From Methanocella arvoryzae MRE50 (GTDB lineage Archaea; Halobacteriota; Methanocellia; Methanocellales; Methanocellaceae), in the NCBI RefSeq assembly GCF_000063445.1, contig NC_009464.1, positions 682,001-746,000 on the forward strand: a stretch of 64,000 nucleotides of DNA. Direction: 5' to 3'. This document shows, one piece after another, positions 24,235 through 32,550 of this stretch (positions are counted from its first letter, which is position 1; every line of letters begins with the position of its first letter). The position numbers and the translations under genes were made by a program. The notes beneath the pieces were generated by a model. That model was not told the origin of the DNA and made no database searches. It saw only the letters and a program-made list of their open reading frames with translations.

Positions 24235-24978
24235 TTACAGCCAGTCCCGGGTCTCTTCGCCGCGGTTGATCTTCTCGGCACTCTGGTAGGCGTCGTAGAT
24301 TGAGTAGAGCAGTACAAGGGCGGGGAAGAGTAGTGCAGGGGCACAGCAGATAGAGCCGATGCCACTCATCAGACTGAAGAGGACGATGCAGGCCAGAATG
24401 ACCACCAGCAGGCCGTAGAAGAGCACTGCGAGCACGATACCCTTTTTGATGTGGCCGTTATATACCTGGCCGAGTCCGGGCACTACGAAAGAGAGCAATG
24501 CCGAGATCAGGGACTCCTTTTCAGCGGGCTTTCCTGCCGTGCCGGTAGCTGGCGGGGAGGCGGGAGCAGGAGTCGTTGCCGGCTCTCTGGGGGCTATTTG
24601 TGTGGGTTTAGCGGGAACTATGGCTGCGGGAGGTGCCGGTTCTGCAGGCGGGACGGGCGGCGCTGCCGGCGCTGCCGGAGCGGGAGCGGGCTTTTCCCGG
24701 GGTGGCTCGGAGGCTGGGCGTGCCGGAGGGGCGACAGGTGCCGGAGCCGGTTTGGGCGTGGGAGCCGGTGCAGGCGCAGGCTCTGCCGCAGCGGGGGCTG
24801 CCTGCTCTGTATGATCAGAGATTGACTGTGCCTGCAGGTTCTTACGCTCTTCTTCAGCGCAATCCCTGCAATAGACATGTCCTTCGAGATTAGTTGCGCA
24901 TAAGGCGCAGATACCTCTGCCGCAGGCTTCGCAAGTTGCGATCGCGCCCATGCCAGGATGATTGTAACAGTTACGCAT
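24235..24978 (-). CDS. B-box zinc-finger membrane protein
   Basis: About 247 residues. Residues 1-40 hold a B-box-type zinc site (NCYNHPG, TCEACGRGICALCATN, VYCRDCAEEE). A long Pro/Ala linker follows (about 60-155, largely A-P repeats). The end has three hydrophobic segments (LISALLSFVVPGLGQVYNGH, VLAVLFYGLLVVILACIVLF, PALLFPALVLLYSIYDAYQS), a TM2-like membrane module. Such archaeal proteins are common but unassigned. GAGGTGG lies nine bases before ATG 24978. Confidence 0.75.
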   Translation of the reverse strand: MRNCYNHPGMGAIATCEACGRGICALCATNLEGHVYCRDCAEEERKNLQAQSISDHTEQAAPAAAEPAPAPAPTPKPAPAPVAPPARPASEPPREKPAPAPAAPAAPPVPPAEPAPPAAIVPAKPTQIAPREPATTPAPASPPATGTAGKPAEKESLISALLSFVVPGLGQVYNGHIKKGIVLAVLFYGLLVVILACIVLFSLMSGIGSICCAPALLFPALVLLYSIYDAYQSAEKINRGEETRDWL

Positions 24979-25106
24979 TGGCTTCCACCTCAATAAGTCC
25001 GGGACTGATTATCTGCTTAAATATTGTATGAGTATGATAAATACGTTGTGTCAGCCCCCATATGCCAGCGTCATGCTTAATATCATAAAATCAGTTAAGA
25101 CTCCGT

Positions 25107-25313
25107 ATGAAGTGGAAGCTCAGTATATGGAGTGTGACTATTCTAATATTGATGTTCATCATGGTTATCGTGCTGGTGCTAAACCTGTTCGGCATCATAC
25201 AGCTCGAGACATGGGGCATATTCGGAGCTGTGGTAACAGTTTTCTGCCTCTGGCTCCTGGCCAGGCTGTTCTTCTCCGGTAAGGCTGAGGAAGAGCCGGA
25301 AGAGAAGGAATAA
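25107..25313 (+). CDS. Small two-span membrane protein
   Basis: 68 residues. Two hydrophobic helices (about 5-28 and 34-55) are joined by QLETW, with a charged tail rich in Glu (KAEEEPEEKE). Not recognised. The Lys start and acidic end suggest the tail is exposed to the cytoplasm. Its neighbours give no clue. Confidence 0.55.
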   Translation: MKWKLSIWSVTILILMFIMVIVLVLNLFGIIQLETWGIFGAVVTVFCLWLLARLFFSGKAEEEPEEKE

Positions 25314-25371
25314 CGGAATTATCACCTGTTACGGCGGCCTTTGAGTGACAGGCCGTGGAAATTGCCGATGG

Positions 25372-25503
25372 CTATTTTCTCACAAGCGACCGCAGCCGGG
25401 CAGCCAGGTAATCTCTCGCGCCGGTAAACTGGAACTCCAGCAAAAAGTATAGCATTGCAACGCAGGCAGTAGCGGCAGATACGTAAGGCACGAGCTCTTG
25501 CAT
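25372..25503 (-). CDS. Small membrane protein, 43 residues
   Basis: Starts at ATG 25503 right after a GGAGGTATC ribosome site; a TATA box (CTATATATAAC area, 25526-25536) lies 23-33 bases upstream. One hydrophobic helix (YVSAATACVAMLYFLLEF) is followed by a basic end (RDYLAARLRSLVRK). The combination of promoter, ribosome site and membrane helix supports a real gene despite its size. Confidence 0.55.
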   Translation of the reverse strand: MQELVPYVSAATACVAMLYFLLEFQFTGARDYLAARLRSLVRK

Positions 25504-25559
25504 GATACCTCCGTTGCCCCCAAACCTATATATAACTTGTTTGCCGTCGTCTGGCAATT

Positions 25560-25870
25560 ATGGGCGGTTATATCCGGCCACTGTCAGGCAGCATGACGAG
25601 ATCGGGAAGCGATGTTATATTTACTGTTCGCTATAAAATACATTTTTTGACGAGAAATCCCACTTTTTCCACTCAGGTATTAAAAATTTCGTAGTTAACC
25701 AGCAAAGTATTTATTATACCAGATTACATAATAAGCATTTGAGCGGGTGATTTGCCGTTTTTATAACTGCACAATCCAATCCATCCCCTACCAACCCGCT
25801 CACCCTATAAATTGGGGGTTATCCTGCTTTTCCCGGGCTCTCTTCTAAAACAATAAATATTTGTGCGCCG
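25560..25870. other. Non-coding gap with one short inverted repeat
   Basis: AT-rich. GAGCGGGT (25741-25748) and ACCCGCTC (25794-25801) can pair, with a 45-base loop. No RNA gene is recognised. Confidence 0.35.
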
Positions 25871-25888
25871 CCGTTGTTTCTGATATCG

Positions 25889-26302
25889 ATGTCTGCCAGC
25901 GACGTGGCGATGACGATGGATGAGTTTGTCGCCTACTACAAGAAAAACAGGGGCCTGGTCCGGTCGGCCCGAGCATATGATGCGGCGGGCGGGCAGTGGG
26001 TGCAGGGTGAAGAGATCTTCAGGAAGAGCGGTGCCTACACACTTATCGTGATCCAGTTCAAGAACAGGCACTTCCTCAGGGTTACAGTTAAGCCGTCCCT
26101 GAAAGTGGCATACAGCCCGGAGGTATACCGTAGCGCTGCCTTCTGGGTAGACAAAGGCGTCCGCCTGACGTACGAGGAAAAAGCCTTTCTGGAGGGCATA
26201 GGCAACGAGCCAATGGCCATGGACGAAATATTAAGAGTAATCGAGCGTTCAGGCTTCCCTGGCAAAGAGGCGCTACTCAAGAAGATCAGGAAAGCCCTGT
26301 AG
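25889..26302 (+). CDS. Hypothetical protein, 137 residues
   Basis: Soluble, mixed alpha/beta, not recognised. It begins MSASDVAMTMDEFVAYYKKN; a central beta-rich block (AYTLIVIQFKNRHFLRVTVK) and a C-terminal helical block (MAMDEILRVIERSGFPGKEA, ending KKIRKAL) that looks like a small winged-helix or HTH-like unit. GTG/ATG alternatives upstream (25874) are less likely. It faces the alba gene tail to tail. Confidence 0.55.
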   Translation: MSASDVAMTMDEFVAYYKKNRGLVRSARAYDAAGGQWVQGEEIFRKSGAYTLIVIQFKNRHFLRVTVKPSLKVAYSPEVYRSAAFWVDKGVRLTYEEKAFLEGIGNEPMAMDEILRVIERSGFPGKEALLKKIRKAL

Positions 26303-26309
26303 CTGAGCG

Positions 26310-26600
26310 TTAATCAGTTGCGGCCCGGGGACGCTTCAGGAAGATCTCAATAGAAGAGACGTTGATTTTCTCCCCTTTCTCGCTGGCGAGCTCTTCGGTG
26401 CTGATCTGGATCCGGTCGATCTCCACATCGGTCAGAAACCGGTGGCGGACAACCTCCGCCGTATCGACCGCCCGGGAAATCGCCCTGCCCCTGGCCTTGA
26501 TGGTGACTTCTTTCGCTCCCTCGTTAAACTGAGTGACTGCGGCGAGCACGTAGTTCATGACTGGCTTGTTGCCGACGAAGATGACGTTGTCCTCGGGCAT
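26310..26600 (-). CDS. albA: Chromatin protein Alba
   Basis: 96 residues, the standard length. [20 protein letters not shown] contains the DNA-contact Lys that in Sulfolobus Alba is acetylated; [20 protein letters not shown] is the most conserved block of the family. Alba dimers coat DNA and also bind RNA. This protein lacks the usual archaeal histone context; no histone gene is in the window. Gene is single, with a GCC-TTCG-GGC-type small hairpin in its upstream region (about 26657-26671). Confidence 0.92.
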   Translation of the reverse strand: MPEDNVIFVGNKPVMNYVLAAVTQFNEGAKEVTIKARGRAISRAVDTAEVVRHRFLTDVEIDRIQISTEELASEKGEKINVSSIEIFLKRPRAATD

Positions 26601-26769
26601 GGTAAGTTCTCCGGCTATTGTAAGTCTAAAATTAATATGAGTTGCATTAATATATAGAGCCTTCGGCTCTTGAAGGACAGGCGTTTAAGGTGCCTGCTGG
26701 CCATGCAATCTTCCAAAACACGCAAATGCTATAAACCATGACGTCTTTTCGTCTATTCGCGGTGATCAA

Positions 26770-27855
26770 GTGATCAGGGCCAGGCAGTCAGTCCAGGAAA
26801 TAAAGGAGTACGTTGCGGGTAAGAACGTAGAGGAAGTCGCCGCTTCGTACGGCATTGACGAGAAGAGCATCATCAAGCTCGCGTCCAACGAGAGCTGCCT
26901 CGGAGCCAGCCCTCTGGCCATAGAGGCGATCCGGAAGGCGGCCTGCGACGCCCACGTCTACCCGAGCGTCGATGCTATCGAGCTCCGGGAAGCGCTGGCT
27001 ATGAGACACGGAGTGCCTGTCCGCAATATCGTCTGCGGCAACGGCATGGATGCCGTGATAGAAACGCTCCTGAGAGCGTTCCTGGAGACAGGGGACGAAG
27101 TGGTCATACCGTTGCCCGCGTTCTCGTACTATGAAAATGTCACCAGGTTTTGCGGCGCCACACCCAAGTACTGCGCCCGGCGTGCCGACTTCAGCCTGGA
27201 CGTGGACGCTGTGCTGAAGCAGGTCACCGACAGGACTAAGTTTATATTCATCACCTCGCCGAACAACCCGACAGGCAACCTGACCTCGCTGGCCGAGATC
27301 AGGTCGGTGGCAAACGCCGTCGACGGCATCGTGTTCGTGGACGAGGCGTACATCGACTTCTCCGGCGGAAAGACGGCGCTGGAACTCATGAAGGAGTGCG
27401 ATAACATCGTCATAGGCAGGACCATGTCGAAGGCGTGGGGCCTGGCCGGGATGAGGATCGGCTACGGGTTCATGCCTGACTGGATTTTCAGAGAGTACAT
27501 GAAAGTCGCCACTCCCTTCGCCCTTAGCAGGATTGCCATTGCAGCAGCGCTCGCCGCCCTGAAGGACGAGGAACACTACAACAGAACAGTCGAGACGGTA
27601 AAGGCTGAACGGCAGTTCCTTATGGAAAATGTGCCGTTCAAGGTATACCCGTCGGAGGCCAACTTCGTGCTGATTGACACAGCCCCCCTGACCTCGAAGC
27701 ACGTGGTGACCGAAGCGATGAAGAGAGGCGTAATCCTCCGGGACTGTGCCTCCTTCCGGGAGATGGGCGACCGGTACGTGCGCATCACGGTAGGCACCAG
27801 AGAGCAGAACGTCAGGCTGGTCGAGGTGCTGGCGGAGATCAAGGGGAGCAGATGA
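26770..27855 (+). CDS. hisC: Histidinol-phosphate aminotransferase
   Basis: 361 residues, class I/II PLP aminotransferase. Signatures: IIKLASNESCLGASPLAIEA (N-terminal substrate loop), FITSPNNPTGN, VFVDEAYIDFSG, and GRTMSKAWGLAGMRIGYG with the PLP Lys. It transaminates imidazole-acetol phosphate to histidinol phosphate. The start is GTG, with GGTGAT placed exactly three bases upstream. Its stop overlaps the next gene (ATGA), so hisC, the AK6-like kinase and the CDP-alcohol transferase form one operon. A related aromatic aminotransferase role is possible. Confidence 0.9.
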   Translation: MIRARQSVQEIKEYVAGKNVEEVAASYGIDEKSIIKLASNESCLGASPLAIEAIRKAACDAHVYPSVDAIELREALAMRHGVPVRNIVCGNGMDAVIETLLRAFLETGDEVVIPLPAFSYYENVTRFCGATPKYCARRADFSLDVDAVLKQVTDRTKFIFITSPNNPTGNLTSLAEIRSVANAVDGIVFVDEAYIDFSGGKTALELMKECDNIVIGRTMSKAWGLAGMRIGYGFMPDWIFREYMKVATPFALSRIAIAAALAALKDEEHYNRTVETVKAERQFLMENVPFKVYPSEANFVLIDTAPLTSKHVVTEAMKRGVILRDCASFREMGDRYVRITVGTREQNVRLVEVLAEIKGSR

Positions 27856-28358
27856 AGATAGCGCTGACCGGCACTCCCGGGACTGGCAAGTCGACCGTGG
27901 CCAGGCTGGTAGATGCCGGCTTTACCGTTGTAGACGTCAACGCGATCATCAAGGACACCTATAACCAGGGTGTAGATGAGGAACGCAACTCTGCCATCGC
28001 AGACCTCGACGGGCTGAGCCGCTACGTAGAGCAGTTGCCGGGGGATTGCATCCTGGAAGGCCACGTCGCCCACCTGCTGCCGGTCGACAGGATCGTAGTC
28101 CTGAGAGCCTCCCCTGTGGTGCTGCGGAAGCGGCTGGAAGCCAGAGGCTGGAGCGCTGAGAAGATCGAGGAAAACCTGGAGGCCGAGGCGCTGGACGTGA
28201 TTCTGGTCGAGGCGCTGGAGATGAGCGATAACGTTTATGAGATAGACACGACTGATAAAACGCCGACAATGGTGGCCGGCTGTGTCAGGGAAATCATCTC
28301 CGGCACCGACAATTATAAGCCGGGCTCCGTCGACTTTAGCGAGGCATATTTCTTATGA
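27852..28358 (+). CDS. AK6/Fap7-like adenylate kinase
   Basis: 168 residues. The Walker A is ALTGTPGTGKST at the very start. Other family marks: TVVDVNAIIKD, the ILEGHVAHLLP segment and the RLEARGWSAEKIEENLEAEA lid. The fold is that of the AK6/Fap7 group, which in eukaryotes and archaea acts in small-subunit ribosome maturation beside Rps11/Rps14 and has adenylate kinase activity. It overlaps hisC and the next gene by ATGA on each side, indicating tight translational coupling. Confidence 0.85.
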   Translation: MKIALTGTPGTGKSTVARLVDAGFTVVDVNAIIKDTYNQGVDEERNSAIADLDGLSRYVEQLPGDCILEGHVAHLLPVDRIVVLRASPVVLRKRLEARGWSAEKIEENLEAEALDVILVEALEMSDNVYEIDTTDKTPTMVAGCVREIISGTDNYKPGSVDFSEAYFL

Positions 28359-29002
28359 CGCTGGACTCTTTACGCTCGAAATTCGTGGTGGTGACTGAGC
28401 CGTTCGTCAACCTGTTCGACGGGCTGCACATCTCGGCTAACACCGTATCCATAGCCTCGCTGGCTTTCGCAGCCCTGGCCGGCATCGCATATTACTTTTC
28501 CGCCGGGAACCCGGCGATACTTGCAGCCGCGTTGCTGCTGGTGCTGCTCAACGGCTTTTTCGACGGCCTGGACGGCGCGATAGCCCGGAAGAACGGCACC
28601 GCTTCGAAGTACGGCGACTTCCTGGACCACGTGATTGACCGGTATGCCGACGTCTTCATGATCTGCGGCATCTTCCTGGGCGGCTACCTGCGATCCGACC
28701 TCGGCGCCATGGTCATCGTCGGCGTACTGCTCGCCAGCTACCTCGGCACCCAGGCCCAGGCCGTCGGCGTCGGCAGAGTCTACGGCGGCATCATGGGAAG
28801 GGCGGACAGGATGATCCTCATCATCGTGGCAACCTGCCTGCAGCTCGTCTATCCCACGGAAGTCGGGGCATACGGGATACAGTTCACCATTCTTGGCTGG
28901 GCTTTGCTGATCATCGGCGTATTAAGCCATGTGACGGCTTTCCAGCGGATCTGGTATACCAGAAAGCAGCTGCTGAGCGGCGAAAATGGGAAGAAGAACT
29001 AA
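28355..29002 (+). CDS. CDP-alcohol phosphatidyltransferase (archaetidylinositol-phosphate synthase-like)
   Basis: 215 residues and about six membrane helices. The catalytic motif D-x2-D-G-x2-A-R-x8-G-x3-D-x3-D is complete in FFDGLDGAIARKNGTASKYG followed by DFLDHVIDRYAD. The enzyme joins CDP-archaeol to an alcohol phosphate; in this archaeal subgroup with AK6 as neighbour the acceptor is thought to be inositol phosphate, the first step to inositol ether lipids. The acceptor is inferred from family, not from the sequence. Last gene of the hisC operon. Confidence 0.85.
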   Translation: MTLDSLRSKFVVVTEPFVNLFDGLHISANTVSIASLAFAALAGIAYYFSAGNPAILAAALLLVLLNGFFDGLDGAIARKNGTASKYGDFLDHVIDRYADVFMICGIFLGGYLRSDLGAMVIVGVLLASYLGTQAQAVGVGRVYGGIMGRADRMILIIVATCLQLVYPTEVGAYGIQFTILGWALLIIGVLSHVTAFQRIWYTRKQLLSGENGKKN

Positions 29003-29078
29003 ATCGAACGCTGGGTCGTGCTGGCCACCATTACAGGGATACTCGTAAACAGTTGTCTCTGTGTTGGTGAACGTACAC

Positions 29079-29324
29079 GAACGCTGCGCTGTGCTAATCC
29101 ACACAGATGCCACAGATTACGATTGATTCCACAGATTCCCCTTCTGAATCCACAGAGTAATACTCGATAGCACAGAAGGAATACGCTAATACTATTAGAT
29201 TACAGTGAGCAATCGTAGAAGTATTCGATCAGAATATTTTTTGGTTATCGGTACAATCGGTCGTAATCTGTAGCATCTGTTTCAATCCGTGGAATCTGTG
29301 AGGATTGGCACAGCGCAGCGTTCG
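29079..29324. repeat. Long imperfect inverted repeat, second copy of the CAGATT family
   Basis: The left arm starts CGAACGCTGCGCTGTGC and continues with ACACAGAT/CACAGATT units; the right arm ends in GCACAGCGCAGCGTTCG. The loop differs from the copy at 9811-9981. A further distal arm copy (GAACGCACAGCGCAGCGTTC, about 29355-29374) follows, as it does in the other copy. The whole gap 29003-29458 is non-coding. Confidence 0.7.
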
Positions 29325-29458
29325 TCTTGCAGTCTCACATACCCAAGCAATAAGAGAACGCACAGCGCAGCGTTCATATTACAGAGTCGCTGATCTTTTA
29401 CAATGTTTGGATAAGGTTACGTTTAAAATGAGTATAAAAGAAAGGCAAGCGCGAACGC

Positions 29459-29959
29459 TCACCTCTTATCTTTTTTCACCTTGATCAGATCGCCCAGGGT
29501 CATGACCCTGCTCTCGCCCTTGCGCTGGCCTTTTTCGGCTTCGGCCACGCCTTCCGTCAGCTTGATGTCGAGCTCGCGCTCCAGCTTCTTCACGAGAGCG
29601 TCTTCCGGTGCAAGCTCACCGCGTTCAACCTTGCGGATGATGTTGACCTTCGTGCCGGTCTTCGCCGCCAGTTCCTCGTCGGTCATGTGGCGTGCTTCAC
29701 GGGCACTCTTAATTTTGCCCGCGTAATCTTCGACCAGCTCATCCTTGATCTTGTCAAAGAGGTCGCTGCGAGTTCTCCGGGTGGCCGGCTGAGTGCCATA
29801 AGCGCCAGGGGCACCGGGGCGGGCACCGGAAGCGCCGCCAGGCCGGGAAACTTCCTTACCCAGGCCCTTACATTTTTCACAAGCATCAAGCTCCGCCCGA
29901 TCCACGATGATACGGTAGGATCTGCCGCGAATTTCGGCCCCACATATTTCACATTGCAT
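29459..29959 (-). CDS. Multiprotein bridging factor aMBF1
   Basis: 166 residues. A zinc ribbon (MQCEICGAEIRG and LDACEKCKG), a Gly/Pro/Ala-rich linker (about 38-65), and an XRE/Cro-type HTH (IKSAREARHMTDEELAAKTG, VNIIRKVERGELAPEDALVK) in the order expected for archaeal MBF1. The family links transcription and translation, binding ribosomal small subunits in Sulfolobus and TBP in eukaryotes. A basic end (VKKDKR) follows. It is divergent from PAN with about 100 bases between starts, a frequent archaeal arrangement. Confidence 0.88.
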   Translation of the reverse strand: MQCEICGAEIRGRSYRIIVDRAELDACEKCKGLGKEVSRPGGASGARPGAPGAYGTQPATRRTRSDLFDKIKDELVEDYAGKIKSAREARHMTDEELAAKTGTKVNIIRKVERGELAPEDALVKKLERELDIKLTEGVAEAEKGQRKGESRVMTLGDLIKVKKDKR

Positions 29960-30023
29960 ACGTATCTGGATAATACTGACATGTTTTCATCAATAAATCT
30001 TTCCGATAAGTCCGTAAGTTAAG

Positions 30024-30033
30024 CATATATACC
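30024..30033 (+). promoter_or_regulatory. TATA box of PAN
   Basis: CATATATACC lies 29-38 bases before the ATG at 30062; the mRNA leader would be very short, and no ribosome site is visible. Confidence 0.55.
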
Positions 30034-30061
30034 AAGAAAATCAACTTTGCAAACGATACTT

Positions 30062-31300
30062 ATGGCGGAAGGATCTGGCCTCGACTTTACTGGAGAAGTG
30101 CCTCTGAGCGACTTTTCTAAGTACCTGCTTGACAGGGTGAAGCAGCTGGAAGAACGAAATGTCCGCTTAAAGGAGGAATACAGGAAGATCGAGCTGGAAA
30201 AGAAGTCGGTCGAGAACAAGAAGGTACAGTACGAGCGCGAGATCCGGAAGCTCACGTCGGAGCTGGACAGGCTCAAGACTCCTCCGCTCATCGTCGGTAC
30301 CATACTGGATGTCATGGCCAACGGTAAAATGATCATCAAATCCTCGACCGGGCCAAAATTCGTGGTTAACTCTTCCCAGTTCATCAACTCTAAAGAGGTC
30401 TACCCGGGCGCCAAAGTCGCCCTGAACCAGCAGTCCCTCGCCGTGATCGAGGTGCTGCCCACGGTTAAGGACCCCTCCGTACTGGGCATGGAGGTAGTCG
30501 ACTCTCCCGAAATAGACTACCAGAGCATCGGAGGCCTGGAAGCCCAGATCAACGAGCTGAAGGAGACGGTCGAGCTGCCGCTCCTCAAGCCCGAGCTCTT
30601 CCAGAAGGTCGGTATCGAGCCGCCCAAGGGCGTACTGCTCTACGGGCCTCCAGGAACCGGCAAGACTTTGCTTGCCAAAGCCGTAGCAAACCGGACTAAG
30701 GCTACGTTCATCAGGATCATCGGCTCTGAGCTAGTGCAGAAGTACATCGGCGAAGGAGCGAGAATGGTCAGGGAGCTCTTCGAGCTGGCGAAGGAGAAAT
30801 CGCCATCCATCATCTTCATCGACGAGATCGATTCCATCGGCGCCAAGAGGCTCGACAGCATCACCTCTGGCGACCGGGAAGTCCAGCGCACGCTCGTCCA
30901 GCTGCTCGCTGAGATGGACGGCTTCGACCCGAGAGGTAATGTCCGTATCCTGGCGGCCACCAACAGGCCGGACATCCTGGACCCGGCACTGTTGAGGCCG
31001 GGCCGGTTCGACCGCATGATCAAAGTACCCATGCCCACCGCTGAGGCCAGGGAGCAGATCCTCAAGATCCACGCCCGCAAGATGAACCTCGCGGACGACG
31101 TGGACCTCAGGAAGATCGCCCTCATCACGGACGAGTCCAGCGGCGCCGATCTCTCCGCCATCGTCATGGAGGCCGGCATGTTCGCCATCCGCAACAACCG
31201 CGACGTAGTGGACTCCTCAGACTTCAACGCGGCAGTTGCCAAAGTCATGGGCGAGCGAAACCGGAGCATGGCACAGGAAAGCGGTGTTATGTTTGCTTAG
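30062..31300 (+). CDS. pan: Proteasome-activating nucleotidase PAN
   Basis: 412 residues. N-terminal coiled coil (about 20-75), OB domain (about 77-135) and one AAA+ module: Walker A GPPGTGKT (about 195-202), Walker B IIFIDEID, sensor ILAATNRPD, arginine finger region [12 protein letters not shown] unfolds substrates for the 20S proteasome. The last three residues are M-F-A, so the gate-opening Hb-Y-X tail has Phe instead of Tyr. A TTG at 30047 would add five residues; ATG 30062 is chosen. The gene is monocistronic and divergent from aMBF1. Confidence 0.93.
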   Translation: MAEGSGLDFTGEVPLSDFSKYLLDRVKQLEERNVRLKEEYRKIELEKKSVENKKVQYEREIRKLTSELDRLKTPPLIVGTILDVMANGKMIIKSSTGPKFVVNSSQFINSKEVYPGAKVALNQQSLAVIEVLPTVKDPSVLGMEVVDSPEIDYQSIGGLEAQINELKETVELPLLKPELFQKVGIEPPKGVLLYGPPGTGKTLLAKAVANRTKATFIRIIGSELVQKYIGEGARMVRELFELAKEKSPSIIFIDEIDSIGAKRLDSITSGDREVQRTLVQLLAEMDGFDPRGNVRILAATNRPDILDPALLRPGRFDRMIKVPMPTAEAREQILKIHARKMNLADDVDLRKIALITDESSGADLSAIVMEAGMFAIRNNRDVVDSSDFNAAVAKVMGERNRSMAQESGVMFA

Positions 31301-31446
31301 TTTTAGATGAGTGTCGGGGAACCTTTCACAAAAGTTACCCCGTACACTGATTCCTTTAAAGAATTGTGCTCATTGCCTAAATTATGGGCAATGGGTATAG
31401 CCTACCCTACACCTGATAAAAAACGAGAAAACCGTTTTCCGCCGAT

Positions 31447-31815
31447 CTATTGTACCTTTTTCTGAATCACGGGCGCCACATAGTCCTTAAGATCAGGAAG
31501 CCTGGTAATGCAATCTGTGATCTTGCTGTAGACGTCGTGGCGGGAACTGACGATGATTACGTGAGCGGGAGGGTGTATCCGGCCCAGCACGTCGATCGCG
31601 ACCCCGGGGTCGTCGTTGAGAGACACGAGGGCGGCTGCCCTGCATGACTTTTTCAGCGGCACTTTCATGACGTTTACCAGGATCTTGTCTGCTGATGCAG
31701 GTTTCAGCTCTTTCGGCGCTATCGCAAAAGTCAGTCCGCCATGCCTCTGCAGATCTGAGATTGCAGTATTCAGCTTGGTCTGGTCATCGGCCCTTATTAC
31801 TGCAAAAGACTCCAT
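31447..31815 (-). CDS. DUF356-like methanogen protein
   Basis: 122 residues. The protein is alpha/beta with ESFAVIRADDQTKLNTAISD at the start and RIHPPAHVIIVSSRHDVYSK near the end; the IHPPAHIIVVS-type block is what is remembered of DUF356, a family of methanogens with no known function. Cys in KKSCRAAALV. Promoter CTTTATAA (about 31848-31856, minus) lies 35-40 bases upstream. Divergent from the Sua5 gene. Confidence 0.6.
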   Translation of the reverse strand: MESFAVIRADDQTKLNTAISDLQRHGGLTFAIAPKELKPASADKILVNVMKVPLKKSCRAAALVSLNDDPGVAIDVLGRIHPPAHVIIVSSRHDVYSKITDCITRLPDLKDYVAPVIQKKVQ

Positions 31816-31961
31816 TTTTACCCCTTGCTTAAAGATACCAGATGTATTGTTATAAAGTATAATAAACGTATCTATTGCAAAGCAATCATTTTGATACTAT
31901 GCTCTCGACAGCCGGGCGTAAACTGGAAAACCTATATAGCGCTCGCTTCCCATGTAATCTT

Positions 31962-32540
31962 ATGCGTAGAGGGACCGACATAGGCCTTGCAGCGGACATC
32001 ATCCTGAAGGGTGGCGTCATCGCGTACCCTACCGAGACAGTCTACGGTATTGGTGCGCTGGCTACGGACGTGAAGGCGATATCACGAGTATTCAAAGTCA
32101 AACGGCGCCCCGAGTCCATGCCGCTCTCAATCGCGGTCTCCAGCATAGAAATGTTGCAGGAAGTAGCGGAAATCGTGCACCCTGACTTTATCGAAAAGTT
32201 CCTGCCAGGGCCTGTGACCGTGATCCTGAGAAAAAAGCCGGTACTGCCGGATTCTCTGACTGCGGGGTCGGATTACGTCGGCATCAGGTTCCCTGACCAC
32301 CCGGTTGCCCTGGACTTGATTAGGAGGACCGGGCCTATTGTCTCTACCAGCGCCAACCTGCACGGAGAGCCGGACCCGGTCACCGCCGACGAGGTCACGG
32401 TCGAAGTGGACTACCTGCTGGAAGGGGGAAGAGCGAAGTATGCAGGCTCTTCAACGATAGTGGACCTCCGGGAGTATAAGGTTCTGAGAAAAGGCGCCAT
32501 GTACGACGAAGTCGAAGAATACATGCGAAAGACCGGATAG
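31962..32540 (+). CDS. Threonylcarbamoyl-AMP synthase (Sua5/YrdC)
   Basis: 192 residues. The fold marks are GGVIAYPTETVYGIGA (about 18-33), FKVKRRPESMPLSI (the K-x-R and S-M-P loop), FLPGPVTVIL, VGIRFPDHP and IVSTSANLHG. The enzyme makes threonylcarbamoyl-AMP for the t6A37 modification of ANN-decoding tRNAs. It is the short YrdC form without the Sua5 C-terminal domain. A CTATATAG box lies 22-30 bases before ATG 31962, so the mRNA is likely leaderless; the frame extending to 31875 is therefore not used. It probably shares a transcript with MetAP. Confidence 0.9.
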   Translation: MRRGTDIGLAADIILKGGVIAYPTETVYGIGALATDVKAISRVFKVKRRPESMPLSIAVSSIEMLQEVAEIVHPDFIEKFLPGPVTVILRKKPVLPDSLTAGSDYVGIRFPDHPVALDLIRRTGPIVSTSANLHGEPDPVTADEVTVEVDYLLEGGRAKYAGSSTIVDLREYKVLRKGAMYDEVEEYMRKTG

Positions 32541-32550
32541 GAGTGCTAAA

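Noticed and set aside
24446-24825. Gly/Ala-rich plus-strand protein opposite the B-box gene
   Set aside because: It is the complement of the Pro/Ala linker of the minus-strand gene; composition alone keeps it open.
26657-26671. Terminator for alba or hisC
   Set aside because: The GAGCC-TTC-GGCTC hairpin stands upstream of both divergent genes and has no T-run.
29003-29458. RNA gene in the repeat-filled gap
   Set aside because: Strong pairing is explained by the dispersed palindrome family; no known RNA family motif is seen.
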